This document shows positions 17,908-25,594 of a stretch of 64,000 nt of DNA, piece by piece (position 1 is the first letter of the stretch; each line of letters opens with the position of its first letter). The stretch is from contig QBZW01000008.1 in assembly GCA_003282205.1 (NCBI GenBank), positions 1-64,000 of the forward strand. Reading direction: 5' to 3'. This stretch comes from Pelagibacteraceae bacterium AG-337-G04. GTDB taxonomy: Bacteria; Pseudomonadota; Alphaproteobacteria; Pelagibacterales; Pelagibacteraceae. A program made the translations under genes and the position numbers. The notes below the pieces were generated by a model that was given only the letters and a program-made list of their open reading frames with translations, did no database searches and was not told where the DNA came from.

Positions 17908-18087
17908 CTATTTTTGTTGTTCGCAAACATCTTTGATAACTGGTGTATTTGCACAATCCAAGCATTTTGTTTTTTGAACAATACATCCATCATCAAGAAC
18001 CTGTACATCAACAACTTTATCACACTTTGAACAAATGGAAGAAATTGTTAAACCACATTTTTTGCAATTATAATTTTCTATTTGCAT
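17908..18087 (-). CDS. Small Cys-rich zinc-ribbon-like protein (59 aa)
   Basis: An open reading frame on the minus strand encodes 59 aa with eight cysteines: C8-x-x-C11, C19-x-x-C22, C35, C42-x-x-C45 and C55. The N-terminal NCKKCG and ICSKCD pairs look like a four-Cys zinc ribbon; the second half, with CLDC, may hold another metal. Residues between the pairs are polar with no membrane segment. I recognise no named family. It lies convergent to the SH3 gene and 116 nt downstream of DUF2061. The Cys spacing strongly argues it is a real coding sequence. Confidence 0.75.
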   Translation of the reverse strand: MQIENYNCKKCGLTISSICSKCDKVVDVQVLDDGCIVQKTKCLDCANTPVIKDVCEQQK

Positions 18088-18203
18088 AAAATCAAAATAA
18101 ATTTTAAAAAATTTATTTCAAGAATTAAGTGTGAGAATAATTACTATTCACAAATTTTTTTTGAGAATAATTATTAATTGCAATTTTTTTCTTAATTTTT
18201 AAA

Positions 18204-18443
18204 TTAATTTTTTGACCGGCTTGCCCACCATTTATCTAAAACAAAATACCAAACTGAGTTTGCAATTGGTTCAACTATTGCATCAGTCATTGCAACCTTG
18301 AACGAAACATCTGAAACTAACATTAAAACTGATATAGCTATTGCAAAGTGACCAATTGTATAAATAATTGTTCTTAATATCGAACCTTTATTGTTTTCGT
18401 ATATATTTTCTGCTACTTTAAATATTCCGCTTGTTAATTCCAT
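18204..18443 (-). CDS. DUF2061-like small membrane protein
   Basis: A 79-aa protein with two hydrophobic helices (about residues 23-43 and 50-67) and a C-terminal WYFVLDKWW element. The layout RTIIYTIGHF...A...DAIVEPIANSVWYF resembles the DUF2061 family of predicted membrane proteins, whose function is unknown. Its ATG overlaps the stop of the hydroxylase gene by one base (TAATG), so it is translated from the katG transcript if that reads through. Its consistent linkage to katG would need to be tested in related genomes. Confidence 0.65.
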   Translation of the reverse strand: MELTSGIFKVAENIYENNKGSILRTIIYTIGHFAIAISVLMLVSDVSFKVAMTDAIVEPIANSVWYFVLDKWWASRSKN

Positions 18444-19051
18444 TAATATAACTTTCTTTTTTTAAATGGGCTATCAAGCACACATGCAACCAAATGAATT
18501 CTTGCCTGTTCTCCACCATTAAAAAAATTATGGTATTTTGTGTTATTTGTTATCCAAACACTGCCGTTAGCTGGTAAATGTTTTGCAACATTTCCGATAA
18601 CCATTGAACAGCCTTGATTTGTAATTATTGGTATATGTAATCTACACTCAGGGTCTTTATGCCAACTTAATACTGATCTTGGCTCTTTAAGTAATAGTCT
18701 TACTCTTCCAAGTTTAAATTTACTTTTTAAAGTTTCAAAAACTTCTTTAAAATATGTCTTTTCAAATTCAGGAACTAATTGAGTATACTTAGACTCCTCA
18801 ATATCAATATCCCTTGCAACTTCTTTTCCAGTTTCGTCTGCAATTGTCCAATATTTACCTCTTACTCTATTACCCATTATAGAAGCTTTATCGTTAGGTA
18901 TTTGGTTAATTGGTATTGCACCAAAGTGAGTTACACCTGGTGAATTAAATTTCTTTTTTTCTAAAATCAAATCAAGATCTTTTCTTAATCTTGAAATATC
19001 GAATTTTAACTTTGGTACCTTATAAAAATCTTTGAAGTTTAAATTTGACAT
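18443..19051 (-). CDS. Aspartyl/asparaginyl beta-hydroxylase-like Fe(II)/2-oxoglutarate oxygenase
   Basis: A 202-aa cupin-fold oxygenase of the Asp_Arg_Hydrox type. The metal-binding region is SWHKDPECRLHIPI (H131, D133, R137, H139), and the second half has GSVWITNNTKYHNFFN (H174) and ARIHLVACVLD (R184, H186), which fit the His-x-Asp...His ligands and the 2-oxoglutarate arginine. There is no signal peptide, so it is cytoplasmic. The substrate is unknown; family members hydroxylate Asp/Asn of proteins or free amino acids. The gene starts 15 nt after katG and overlaps DUF2061 by one base, placing an iron enzyme directly in the peroxide-defence transcript. Confidence 0.82.
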   Translation of the reverse strand: MSNLNFKDFYKVPKLKFDISRLRKDLDLILEKKKFNSPGVTHFGAIPINQIPNDKASIMGNRVRGKYWTIADETGKEVARDIDIEESKYTQLVPEFEKTYFKEVFETLKSKFKLGRVRLLLKEPRSVLSWHKDPECRLHIPIITNQGCSMVIGNVAKHLPANGSVWITNNTKYHNFFNGGEQARIHLVACVLDSPFKKRKLY

Positions 19052-19066
19052 AATATGGAAACCTAA

Positions 19067-21304
19067 CTAATTCAATTTTAAATCAAATCTGTCTGCATTC
19101 ATAACTTTAATCCAAGCAGAAATAAAATCATTTACAAATTTTTTTGAAGAATCATTGCAAGCGTAAACTTCAGCAAGAGCTCTCAGTTGAGAATTAGAAC
19201 CAAAGATAAGGTCTACTCTAGAACCTTTCCATTTACTCTTTTTAGATTTTCTATCTTTGCCAATAAAATATTGCTCAGATTTATCTGTTTCTTTCCAGGT
19301 TGTCTTCATATCAAGCAGATTTACAAAATAATCAGTCGAAAGAGTGCCTGGTTTGTTTGTAAATACACCTTTTTTAGATTTATCAAAGTTTGTGTCTAAA
19401 ACTCTCATCCCACCTATAAGAACTGTCATCTCAGGAGCTGTTAATCCCATCAGTTGAGCTTTATCCACTAATTTCTCCTCAGCTGAAACATTTGAATTCC
19501 CATTTTTCACGTAGTTTCTGAAACCATCAGCTTGGGGTTCTAACAGCCCAAATGAGTGAATATCAGTTTGATCTTGTCTTGCATCACCTCTTCCGGGTGA
19601 GAAAGGTACTTTAACGCTATGTCCTGCTTTTTTTGCAGCAATTTCTATTCCAACATTTCCTCCAAGAACAATAAGATCTGCCATTGATACAGATTTATTT
19701 TTTGTATCAAATGATTTTTTAATTTTTTTAAGAGCTTTTGCTACTTTTGATAGTTGTTTTGGGTTATTAACTTTCCAACTTCTTTGGGGCTCTAATAAAA
19801 TTCTAGCTCCATTTGCACCACCTCTTTTGTCTGAACCTCTGTATGTTGAAGCAGAAGCCCAAGCTGTCGATACTAAATCTGAAACAGATATCTTTGATTT
19901 CTGAATCTTATTTTTTAACTTTTTAATATCTGTTGATTTTAACTTATATTTAGGTTTATCAATCGGATCTTGCCAAATTAACTCTTCTTTTGGCACATCA
20001 CTTCCTAAATAACATGCTTTTGGCCCCATATCCCTATGAGTTAATTTAAACCAAGCTCTTGCAAATGCATCTGCAAACTCCTCTGGATTTTTATAGAAGT
20101 GTTTTGAAATTGGTCCATAGCTTTTATCCATTCTCAATGATAAATCTGTTGTCTGCATCATTGGAGGATGAGTTTTATTTTTATCATGAGCATCAGGTAC
20201 CATTTTTATTTTTTGACCATTCCTCTTTGGTGTCCATTGGTGTGCTCCAGCAGGACTTTTAGTAAGTTCCCACTCGTGATTAAATAGACAATCAAAATAA
20301 CCCATATCCCATTTGGTTGGCGTTTGAGTCCAAGCACCTTCAATACCACTGCTTATAGCATCATAACCTTTACCAGACTTATAGGTACTATTCCAACCAG
20401 TGGATTGGTCTTGTATTCTTGAGGCCTCTGGGTCTGGTCCTTTAAATGACTCCGATGCTGCTCCGTGAGATTTTCCAAAAGTATGTCCTCCCGCAACTAA
20501 AGCAACAGTTTCATAATCGTTCATTGCCATTCTTCCAAATGTTTCTCTTATGTCGTGTGCAGCTAATAAAGGATCTGGATTTGCATCTGGACCTTGTGGG
20601 TTAACATAAATTAATCCCATGTGAGAAGCTCCTAGTGGTTGTTCAAGATCTCTTTTTCCTGAATACCTTTTAACACCTAGCATTTCTTTTTCCGAACCCC
20701 AATAGATATCATCTTCTGGTTCCCAAATATCTACTCTACCAGCTCCAAATCCAAAAGTTTTAAAACCCATAGAATCTAATGCAATGTTACCAACCAATAT
20801 AAATAAGTCAGCCCATGATATTTTTTTTCCGTACTTTTGTTTTATTGGCCACAAAAGTAATCTTGCTTTATCTAGATTAACATTATCTGGCCAAGAATTA
20901 AGAGGAGCAAACCTTTGATTTCCAGTTCCTGCTCCACCTCTTCCATCGCCTGTTCTATAAGTACCTGCAGCGTGCCATGCTAATCTTATAAAGAAAGGAC
21001 CATAGTGTCCATAATCAGCAGGCCACCAATCCTGGGAGTCAGTCATTAATTTTGTTAAATCTTTTTTAAGTGCTTTGTAGTCTAGTTTCTTAAACTCTTT
21101 AGAATAATTAAACTCCTTATCCATTGGGTTAGATAAATTTGAGTGTTGACTCAAGATGTCTAAATTTAAACTGTTGGGCCAAAAGTCTCTAACTGTTTGA
21201 CCTTGTCCTGCAGTATATTTTGCTGGAGTACCTGCCCCTGTAAAAGGACACTTACCTAATTCTGTTGATTTAAACGATTTGAATTTACTTGATTCCGCAC
21301 TCAT
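19067..21304 (-). CDS. katG: Catalase-peroxidase
   Basis: A bifunctional haem enzyme, 745 aa with both the catalytic N-terminal and the structural C-terminal domain. Distal residues R107, W110 and H111 are in [14 protein letters not shown]233 in LIYVNPQG and M259 complete the Met-Tyr-Trp crosslink with W110; the proximal haem ligand is H274 in AGGHTFGKS. It degrades H2O2 in the cytoplasm; no signal peptide is seen. A good GGGAG ribosome-binding site precedes the ATG. A near-consensus promoter with two Irr-box-like operators lies directly upstream, and the Irr-type regulator gene is encoded 94 bp further upstream on the same strand. Confidence 0.97.
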   Translation of the reverse strand: MSAESSKFKSFKSTELGKCPFTGAGTPAKYTAGQGQTVRDFWPNSLNLDILSQHSNLSNPMDKEFNYSKEFKKLDYKALKKDLTKLMTDSQDWWPADYGHYGPFFIRLAWHAAGTYRTGDGRGGAGTGNQRFAPLNSWPDNVNLDKARLLLWPIKQKYGKKISWADLFILVGNIALDSMGFKTFGFGAGRVDIWEPEDDIYWGSEKEMLGVKRYSGKRDLEQPLGASHMGLIYVNPQGPDANPDPLLAAHDIRETFGRMAMNDYETVALVAGGHTFGKSHGAASESFKGPDPEASRIQDQSTGWNSTYKSGKGYDAISSGIEGAWTQTPTKWDMGYFDCLFNHEWELTKSPAGAHQWTPKRNGQKIKMVPDAHDKNKTHPPMMQTTDLSLRMDKSYGPISKHFYKNPEEFADAFARAWFKLTHRDMGPKACYLGSDVPKEELIWQDPIDKPKYKLKSTDIKKLKNKIQKSKISVSDLVSTAWASASTYRGSDKRGGANGARILLEPQRSWKVNNPKQLSKVAKALKKIKKSFDTKNKSVSMADLIVLGGNVGIEIAAKKAGHSVKVPFSPGRGDARQDQTDIHSFGLLEPQADGFRNYVKNGNSNVSAEEKLVDKAQLMGLTAPEMTVLIGGMRVLDTNFDKSKKGVFTNKPGTLSTDYFVNLLDMKTTWKETDKSEQYFIGKDRKSKKSKWKGSRVDLIFGSNSQLRALAEVYACNDSSKKFVNDFISAWIKVMNADRFDLKLN

Positions 21305-21319
21305 TTTATCTCCCTTAGT

Positions 21320-21357
21320 TTATAATAATTCTAATGTATCTTTTATAATAATTCTTA
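21320..21357 (-). promoter_or_regulatory. Two tandem Irr-box-like operators at the katG promoter
   Basis: Plus-strand TTATAATAATTCTAA (21320-21334) and TTATAATAATTCTTA (21343-21357) differ at one base and are 23 bp apart. Each is an imperfect palindrome of the iron-control-element kind bound by Irr (TTCTAA half-site). The first overlaps the predicted +1 region and the second fills the -35/-10 spacer of the katG promoter. A closely similar site lies before irr itself. Confidence 0.65.
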
Positions 21358-21369
21358 TCTAATTGTCAA
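21342..21369 (-). promoter_or_regulatory. Predicted sigma-70-type promoter of katG
   Basis: On the minus strand TTGACA (21369-21364, perfect -35) and TATAAA (21347-21342, -10) are separated by 16 bp. Transcription would start near 21335, about 30 nt before the katG ATG, leaving room for the GGGAG ribosome-binding site. The operator pair overlaps it, implying repression when the regulator is bound. Confidence 0.65.
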
Positions 21370-21398
21370 TAATTTGGATATAATGCGTTAAAATGGTA

Positions 21399-21815
21399 TT
21401 ATTTCTGATCTTCTAACTTTACAAATACTTCTATTGATTTAATTTTTTTTCCTGGGATTTTAGTTTGAATATCTATTGGCCCAACATCTGAATGATTGAT
21501 ATCAATTAACCTTCCGTCATTCTCATCAAAGAAGTGATGGTGATGAGCTGTATTTGTATCGTAATAACTCACTGAAGACTTTATAGGTATCTCTTTGAGG
21601 TAGCCTTTATTAATAAATGCGTGCACAGTGTTATAAACTGTTGCTAAAGAAACCTTTATTTTTGCTTGATTTTCAATGATTTTAACCAATTCTTTGATTG
21701 TAAAATGAAATGTTTGATCATTATCAAATAAGACTTCACAAATTTTAATCCTTTGTTTTGTAGGTCTTAATCCTGATTTTCTTAATTTGTTTATATAGTG
21801 ATCAGCGTAAACCAT
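21399..21815 (-). CDS. irr: Irr-type Fur family iron-response regulator
   Basis: A 138-aa Fur-superfamily repressor. The N-terminal winged helix contains [16 protein letters not shown] and [12 protein letters not shown]; the dimerisation/ligand region has the Irr-typical [13 protein letters not shown] histidine cluster at about residues 86-98. The C-terminal CxxC zinc pairs of classical Fur are absent. The gene lies divergent from fabA, the same neighbourhood as irr in rhizobia. In rhizobia Irr senses haem status and controls iron genes. An Irr-box-like site sits 7 bp before its start, suggesting autoregulation. Its -10 (TATAAT at 21826-21821) leaves an almost leaderless message. Confidence 0.85.
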   Translation of the reverse strand: MVYADHYINKLRKSGLRPTKQRIKICEVLFDNDQTFHFTIKELVKIIENQAKIKVSLATVYNTVHAFINKGYLKEIPIKSSVSYYDTNTAHHHHFFDENDGRLIDINHSDVGPIDIQTKIPGKKIKSIEVFVKLEDQK

Positions 21816-21821
21816 TACTAA

Positions 21822-21836
21822 TTATAATTATTCTAA
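21822..21836. promoter_or_regulatory. Irr-box-like operator between irr and fabA
   Basis: TTATAATTATTCTAA is an imperfect palindrome nearly identical to the two katG operators. It covers the predicted irr -10 and lies where the -35 of the fabA promoter would be, given a TATAAT at 21850-21855. Confidence 0.6.
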
Positions 21837-21849
21837 AGATTATCTATAT

Positions 21850-21855
21850 TATAAT
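21850..21855 (+). promoter_or_regulatory. Predicted -10 element of the fabA promoter
   Basis: A perfect TATAAT lies 33 bp upstream of the fabA ATG in the 73-bp gap. No good TTGACA is found 16-18 bp upstream; that position is occupied by the Irr-box-like palindrome, so the promoter may be regulator-dependent or simply weak. Confidence 0.4.
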
Positions 21856-21888
21856 GCTTGTAAATCAAGTAATAAGATTAGAAAAGTT

Positions 21889-22389
21889 ATGAAAAAAAGT
21901 TCCTTTAATTATGATGAATTAATAAGCTGCGCAAATGGCGAACTTTTTGGCCCTGGAAATGCAAAATTACCTTCACCACCAATGCTTATGTTTGATAGAA
22001 TTACTGAAATTAGTGAGGAAACTGGGGCTTTTGGTAAAGGATTAATGAAAGCAGAACTTGATATTAAAGAGGATTTATGGTTTTTTGATTGTCACTTTAA
22101 GGAAGATCCAGTGATGCCAGGATGCTTAGGATTAGATGCAATGTGGCAACTAGTTGGATTTTATTTGGGCTGGCTTGGAAATCCAGGGAGAGGAAGAGCT
22201 TTAGGAGTGAGTGCGGTAAAATTTACTGGAGAAGTGTTAAAGAATGTCAAAATGGCAACATATATTATTGATATGAAAAGGATATTAATTAAAGGTGAAA
22301 CTACAGTTGGTTTAGCAAATGGAGTTCTTCTTGCTGATGATAAAAAAATTTATTCAGCTGATGGGCTAAAAGTAGGATTATTTAAATAA
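21889..22389 (+). CDS. fabA: 3-hydroxydecanoyl-ACP dehydratase/isomerase
   Basis: A hot-dog-fold enzyme that dehydrates 3-hydroxyacyl-ACP and isomerises trans-2- to cis-3-decenoyl-ACP, starting unsaturated fatty acid synthesis. The catalytic region [22 protein letters not shown] places the active His (H in CHF) and the conserved Asp (GLDAMWQ) about 14 residues apart, as in FabA rather than FabZ. At 166 aa it matches the E. coli protein. Its stop overlaps the fabB ATG by one base (TAATG), and fabI follows, so the three make one operon. Confidence 0.96.
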   Translation: MKKSSFNYDELISCANGELFGPGNAKLPSPPMLMFDRITEISEETGAFGKGLMKAELDIKEDLWFFDCHFKEDPVMPGCLGLDAMWQLVGFYLGWLGNPGRGRALGVSAVKFTGEVLKNVKMATYIIDMKRILIKGETTVGLANGVLLADDKKIYSADGLKVGLFK

Positions 22390-23600
22390 TGAAAAGAGTT
22401 GTAATTACAGGGCTTGGTGTTGTTTCTTGTTTAGGAAATAATCAAGAGGAAGTTTATCAATCATTACTTAATACAAAATCAGGCATAACATTTTCTGAGG
22501 AATATAAAGAATTTAATTTAAAAAGCCATGTGCACGGTAAACCAAATATAAAATTAGAAGATCATATTGATAGAAAAGTTATTAGGTTTATGGGTAATGG
22601 TTCTGCATATAATTATATAGCAATGGATGAAGCTGTTAAAGACTCTGGTTTAGAAGGAAAAGAAGTAAGTAATATTTCAACTGGAATGGTAATGGGATCT
22701 GGAGGTCCTTCAATTGAAAATGTAATTCTTGCGGCTGATAAAACTAGAGAAAAAAATCCAAAGAAAATGGGACCATTTGTTGTTCCAAGAACAATGGCAA
22801 GCACAGCGTCAGCAACCCTGGCGGTTCCATTTAAAATTAAAGGAGTTAATTATACAATTAGCTCGGCTTGTTCCACTAGCGGCCATTGTATAGGAAACGC
22901 TATGGAATTAATTCAATTAGGAAAACAAAATATTATTTTTGCTGGTGGGAGTGATGAAGTACATTTTGCAATGACTGCTATGTTTGATGCAATGACAGCT
23001 TTGTCCTCAAAATATAATGAAACACCAGAGAAAGCATCGAGACCTTATGATAAAACTAGAGATGGATTTGTAATTTCAGGTGGAGGTGGAGTTTTAGTTT
23101 TAGAAGAATATGAACATGCAAAAGCTAGGGGTGCAAAAATATACGCAGAAATAACAGGTTATGGAGCAACATCAGATGGTTACGATATGGTAGCACCATC
23201 TGGAGAAGGAGCAGTGAGATGTATGAATATGGCATTAAGCACTGCTAAAAATAAAATTGATTATATAAATACTCACGGTACATCTACTCCAGTAGGAGAT
23301 ATTACTGAACTAAAAGCTGTTGGTCAGTCATTTCCTGACTACAAGCCTAAAATAAGCTCTACTAAATCTTTATCTGGACATTCACTTGGGGCTACTTCGG
23401 TTCATGAGGCAATCTACAGCTTAATTATGATGAAAAATAATTTTATTTCCGCATCAGCAAATATTTCTGAAATGGATGATGAAGCAAAAAATTTCCCAAT
23501 AGTTACAGAAGTTGAAAAGGATGTTAATTTAAACACAATAATGTCTAATAGTTTTGGGTTTGGTGGAACCAATGCAACACTAATTTTTGAGAAAGTATAA
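22389..23600 (+). CDS. fabB: 3-oxoacyl-ACP synthase I
   Basis: Beta-ketoacyl-ACP condensing enzyme, 403 aa, elongating cis-unsaturated acyl-ACP. The Cys-His-His triad is visible as [12 protein letters not shown] (Cys near 162), [11 protein letters not shown] (His near 296) and SLSGHSLGA (His near 331). The C-terminal SFGFGGTNA glycine loop is intact. Pairing with fabA identifies it as FabB rather than FabF. Confidence 0.95.
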   Translation: MKRVVITGLGVVSCLGNNQEEVYQSLLNTKSGITFSEEYKEFNLKSHVHGKPNIKLEDHIDRKVIRFMGNGSAYNYIAMDEAVKDSGLEGKEVSNISTGMVMGSGGPSIENVILAADKTREKNPKKMGPFVVPRTMASTASATLAVPFKIKGVNYTISSACSTSGHCIGNAMELIQLGKQNIIFAGGSDEVHFAMTAMFDAMTALSSKYNETPEKASRPYDKTRDGFVISGGGGVLVLEEYEHAKARGAKIYAEITGYGATSDGYDMVAPSGEGAVRCMNMALSTAKNKIDYINTHGTSTPVGDITELKAVGQSFPDYKPKISSTKSLSGHSLGATSVHEAIYSLIMMKNNFISASANISEMDDEAKNFPIVTEVEKDVNLNTIMSNSFGFGGTNATLIFEKV

Positions 23601-23603
23601 TCA

Positions 23604-24389
23604 ATGTCTTTAATGAAAGGTAAAAAAGGACTAATAATGGGTGTTGCTAATGAAAGATCTATTGCTTGGGGTATATCTCAAAAACTTTCAGAGGCAGGAG
23701 CAGAATTAGCTTTTACATATTTAGGCGATGCTCTTAAAAAAAGAGTAGTTCCACTTGCAGAAAAGCTAAATTCTAATGTTACTTTTAGTTGTGATGTTGA
23801 AAAAAAAGAAGACGTAATAAAATTATTTGAAGATGTTAAATCTCAATGGGGCGAGATAGACTTTATAGTTCACGCAATCGCTTTTTCTGATAAATCTGAG
23901 CTCTCAGGAGAATATCTGAATACTACTAGAGAAAATTTTTTAAGAAGTATGTTAATTTCGTGCTTTTCATTTACTGAAGTTGCAAAAGAAGCCTCAAACG
24001 TCATGAAAAATGGCGGTAGCATGATTACACTTAGCTATGAGGCTAATAAAGCAATCCCTAATTACAATGTAATGGGTGTTTGTAAGGCAGCATTAGAGTC
24101 TAGTGTTAAATACTTAGCTAGAGATTTGGGGGTTAAAGGTATAAGAGTTAACGCAATAAGTGCAGGTCCAATAAAAACTTTAGCCGCATCTGCAATTGGA
24201 GATGCTAAATTTTTATATAAATGGAATGCTGATCACTCTTTTTTAAAAAGAAATGTAGATAACATCGATGTTGGAAACTCAGCATTATATCTTTTGAGCG
24301 ATATGGCAGGTGGTGTTACGGGTGAAATTCACTATGTTGATGCTGGTTATAACAAAGTAGGTATGCCAGACCCAAAAAATATATCTTAA
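23604..24389 (+). CDS. fabI: Enoyl-ACP reductase (NADH)
   Basis: A short-chain dehydrogenase-fold enzyme completing each elongation cycle. The nucleotide loop is GLIMGVANERSIAWGI, and the catalytic Tyr-x6-Lys is in PNYNVMGVCKAALE, as in FabI. At 261 aa it has normal length. The annotated ATG at 23604 follows the fabB stop after 3 nt; an ATG at 23613 is an alternative. It completes the fabA-fabB-fabI operon. Confidence 0.95.
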   Translation: MSLMKGKKGLIMGVANERSIAWGISQKLSEAGAELAFTYLGDALKKRVVPLAEKLNSNVTFSCDVEKKEDVIKLFEDVKSQWGEIDFIVHAIAFSDKSELSGEYLNTTRENFLRSMLISCFSFTEVAKEASNVMKNGGSMITLSYEANKAIPNYNVMGVCKAALESSVKYLARDLGVKGIRVNAISAGPIKTLAASAIGDAKFLYKWNADHSFLKRNVDNIDVGNSALYLLSDMAGGVTGEIHYVDAGYNKVGMPDPKNIS

Positions 24390-24399
24390 ATTAATTGTT

Positions 24400-24552
24400 A
24401 TGCTTATATTAGTTTGGTTTGTAGTTTGTATAATTTTTTTTATAGTACAATTAACTCTTGAAGGTTCTGGTCATGCACTAGAAGTTTTTGCCCTATTGAC
24501 TGCAATAGCTTTATTCTTAATAAACAAACTAGGCAAGAAAAAAATTAAATAA
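24400..24552 (+). CDS. Small two-helix membrane protein (50 aa)
   Basis: An ATG ten nucleotides after fabI opens a 50-codon frame: a first hydrophobic helix (residues 2-20), a polar turn EGSGH, a second helix (27-42) and a basic tail NKLGKKKIK. The positive-inside C terminus and complete helix-turn-helix layout argue for a real microprotein, probably co-transcribed with the fab genes. No family recognised. Confidence 0.55.
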   Translation: MLILVWFVVCIIFFIVQLTLEGSGHALEVFALLTAIALFLINKLGKKKIK

Positions 24553-24564
24553 TTATAATCTATT

Positions 24565-25059
24565 GTGAGAAGAAATTTTTTAAAAATTACTGGAGCTTCT
24601 ATATTAGGAATAATATTTTATCCTTTAGCATCATTAGCAAATAATTTAGTAGGATTTAAAAAAAAATTAAAAAAAGATGAGAGTGAATACAATATTATAA
24701 ATCCAGATCTTACAAATGAGCAAAAAATAATAATGTTTGAAGAGGGTACTGAACGTGCTGGTACTAGCGAATTAAATTATGAGAAAAGAAAAGGGACTTA
24801 CCATTGCGCAAATTGTGGTGTGAAACTATTTGAGTCCACTGCAAAATTTGATAGTGGAACTGGTTGGCCTTCATTCACCGAAGCAATACCAGGCGTATTT
24901 GTAACAAAAACTGATTATTCTTTTGGTATGAAGAGGACTGAATATAGCTGTGCAAATTGTGGTGCTCATCACGGCCATGTATTTAATGATGGTCCTGATG
25001 GTGGTAAAAGATACTGTAGTAATGGACTTTGCTTGCTTTTTATCCCTGAGAGTCAGTAA
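24565..25059 (+). CDS. msrB: Exported peptide-methionine (R)-S-oxide reductase
   Basis: Repairs methionine-R-sulfoxide in proteins. An N-terminal RRNFLKITGASILG segment resembles a Tat-type signal, so export is likely; the mature domain runs from about residue 35. Zinc ligands are C81/C84 and C129/C132 (two CANC motifs) and the catalytic cysteine is C151 in RYCSN. C156 could serve as a resolving cysteine. The start is a GTG at 24565, which opens directly with the twin arginines; no better ATG exists. With katG nearby this gives two oxidative-damage functions in one region. Confidence 0.92.
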   Translation: MRRNFLKITGASILGIIFYPLASLANNLVGFKKKLKKDESEYNIINPDLTNEQKIIMFEEGTERAGTSELNYEKRKGTYHCANCGVKLFESTAKFDSGTGWPSFTEAIPGVFVTKTDYSFGMKRTEYSCANCGAHHGHVFNDGPDGGKRYCSNGLCLLFIPESQ

Positions 25060-25209
25060 TCAGAAAGACTTAAATCCAAAAAAAACTGCAATTATAAGGA
25101 CTAGATATATTAAACCTTTTATAAAAAAGAATGCAAAACCTCCAACTAGTAAATATTTACCATACTTACTTTTTGATAAATAAGATTTTAATTTTGAATA
25201 TAAATTCAA
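25060..25209 (-). CDS. Small membrane protein (49 aa), TTG start
   Basis: Downstream of the rhodanese gene on the minus strand, a TTG at 25209 (2 nt after its stop) opens 49 codons: a basic head with KLKSYLSKSKYGKY, then one long hydrophobic region (residues 20-45, LLVGGFAFFFIKG and onward) ending in GFKSF. Its stop abuts the convergent msrB stop. The amphipathic basic head and clean single membrane span suggest a genuine microprotein; I do not recognise the family. The start codon is uncertain. Confidence 0.5.
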   Translation of the reverse strand: MNLYSKLKSYLSKSKYGKYLLVGGFAFFFIKGLIYLVLIIAVFFGFKSF

Positions 25210-25211
25210 TA

Positions 25212-25577
25212 TCAATCTTTAATTTTATTCCACTCAGCCATGCCACCAGAAATGTTTTTTACATTTTTCACACCCATATCTTTCATGGTTTTAGTAGCTA
25301 AGGTTCCTTGTCCACCAACACCACAGAATACAACATATTCTTTGTCTGGATTATTTTTTATTATATCATTTTCAATTGGACTACCTTCAGCTAAATAGAA
25401 TTCTAATAATCCTCTATCCATATGAATAGCGTTTCCAATTGTTCCTTTTGAAAAACTCTCCTTATCTCTGACATCGATAAATTGAACGTTAGGATCATTT
25501 AGTTTATTTTTAGCTTCTTCTGCAGTAATATTTTCTATCTCACCGCTGACAGACATTAACTCTTCAAATTTTTTCAT
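25212..25577 (-). CDS. Single-domain rhodanese-like protein
   Basis: A 121-aa sulfurtransferase fold with the CH2A-like VQFIDVRDKESF segment, and the active-site loop VVFCGVGGQGT with the catalytic cysteine at residue 85. The loop is CGVGGQG, so the usual arginine at the loop end is replaced. The C-terminal NISGGMAEW is a typical rhodanese ending. No signal peptide. The sulfur acceptor is unknown. It is the gene following pnp (17-nt gap). Confidence 0.88.
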   Translation of the reverse strand: MKKFEELMSVSGEIENITAEEAKNKLNDPNVQFIDVRDKESFSKGTIGNAIHMDRGLLEFYLAEGSPIENDIIKNNPDKEYVVFCGVGGQGTLATKTMKDMGVKNVKNISGGMAEWNKIKD

Positions 25578-25594
25578 CTTAATGCTCTTATAAA

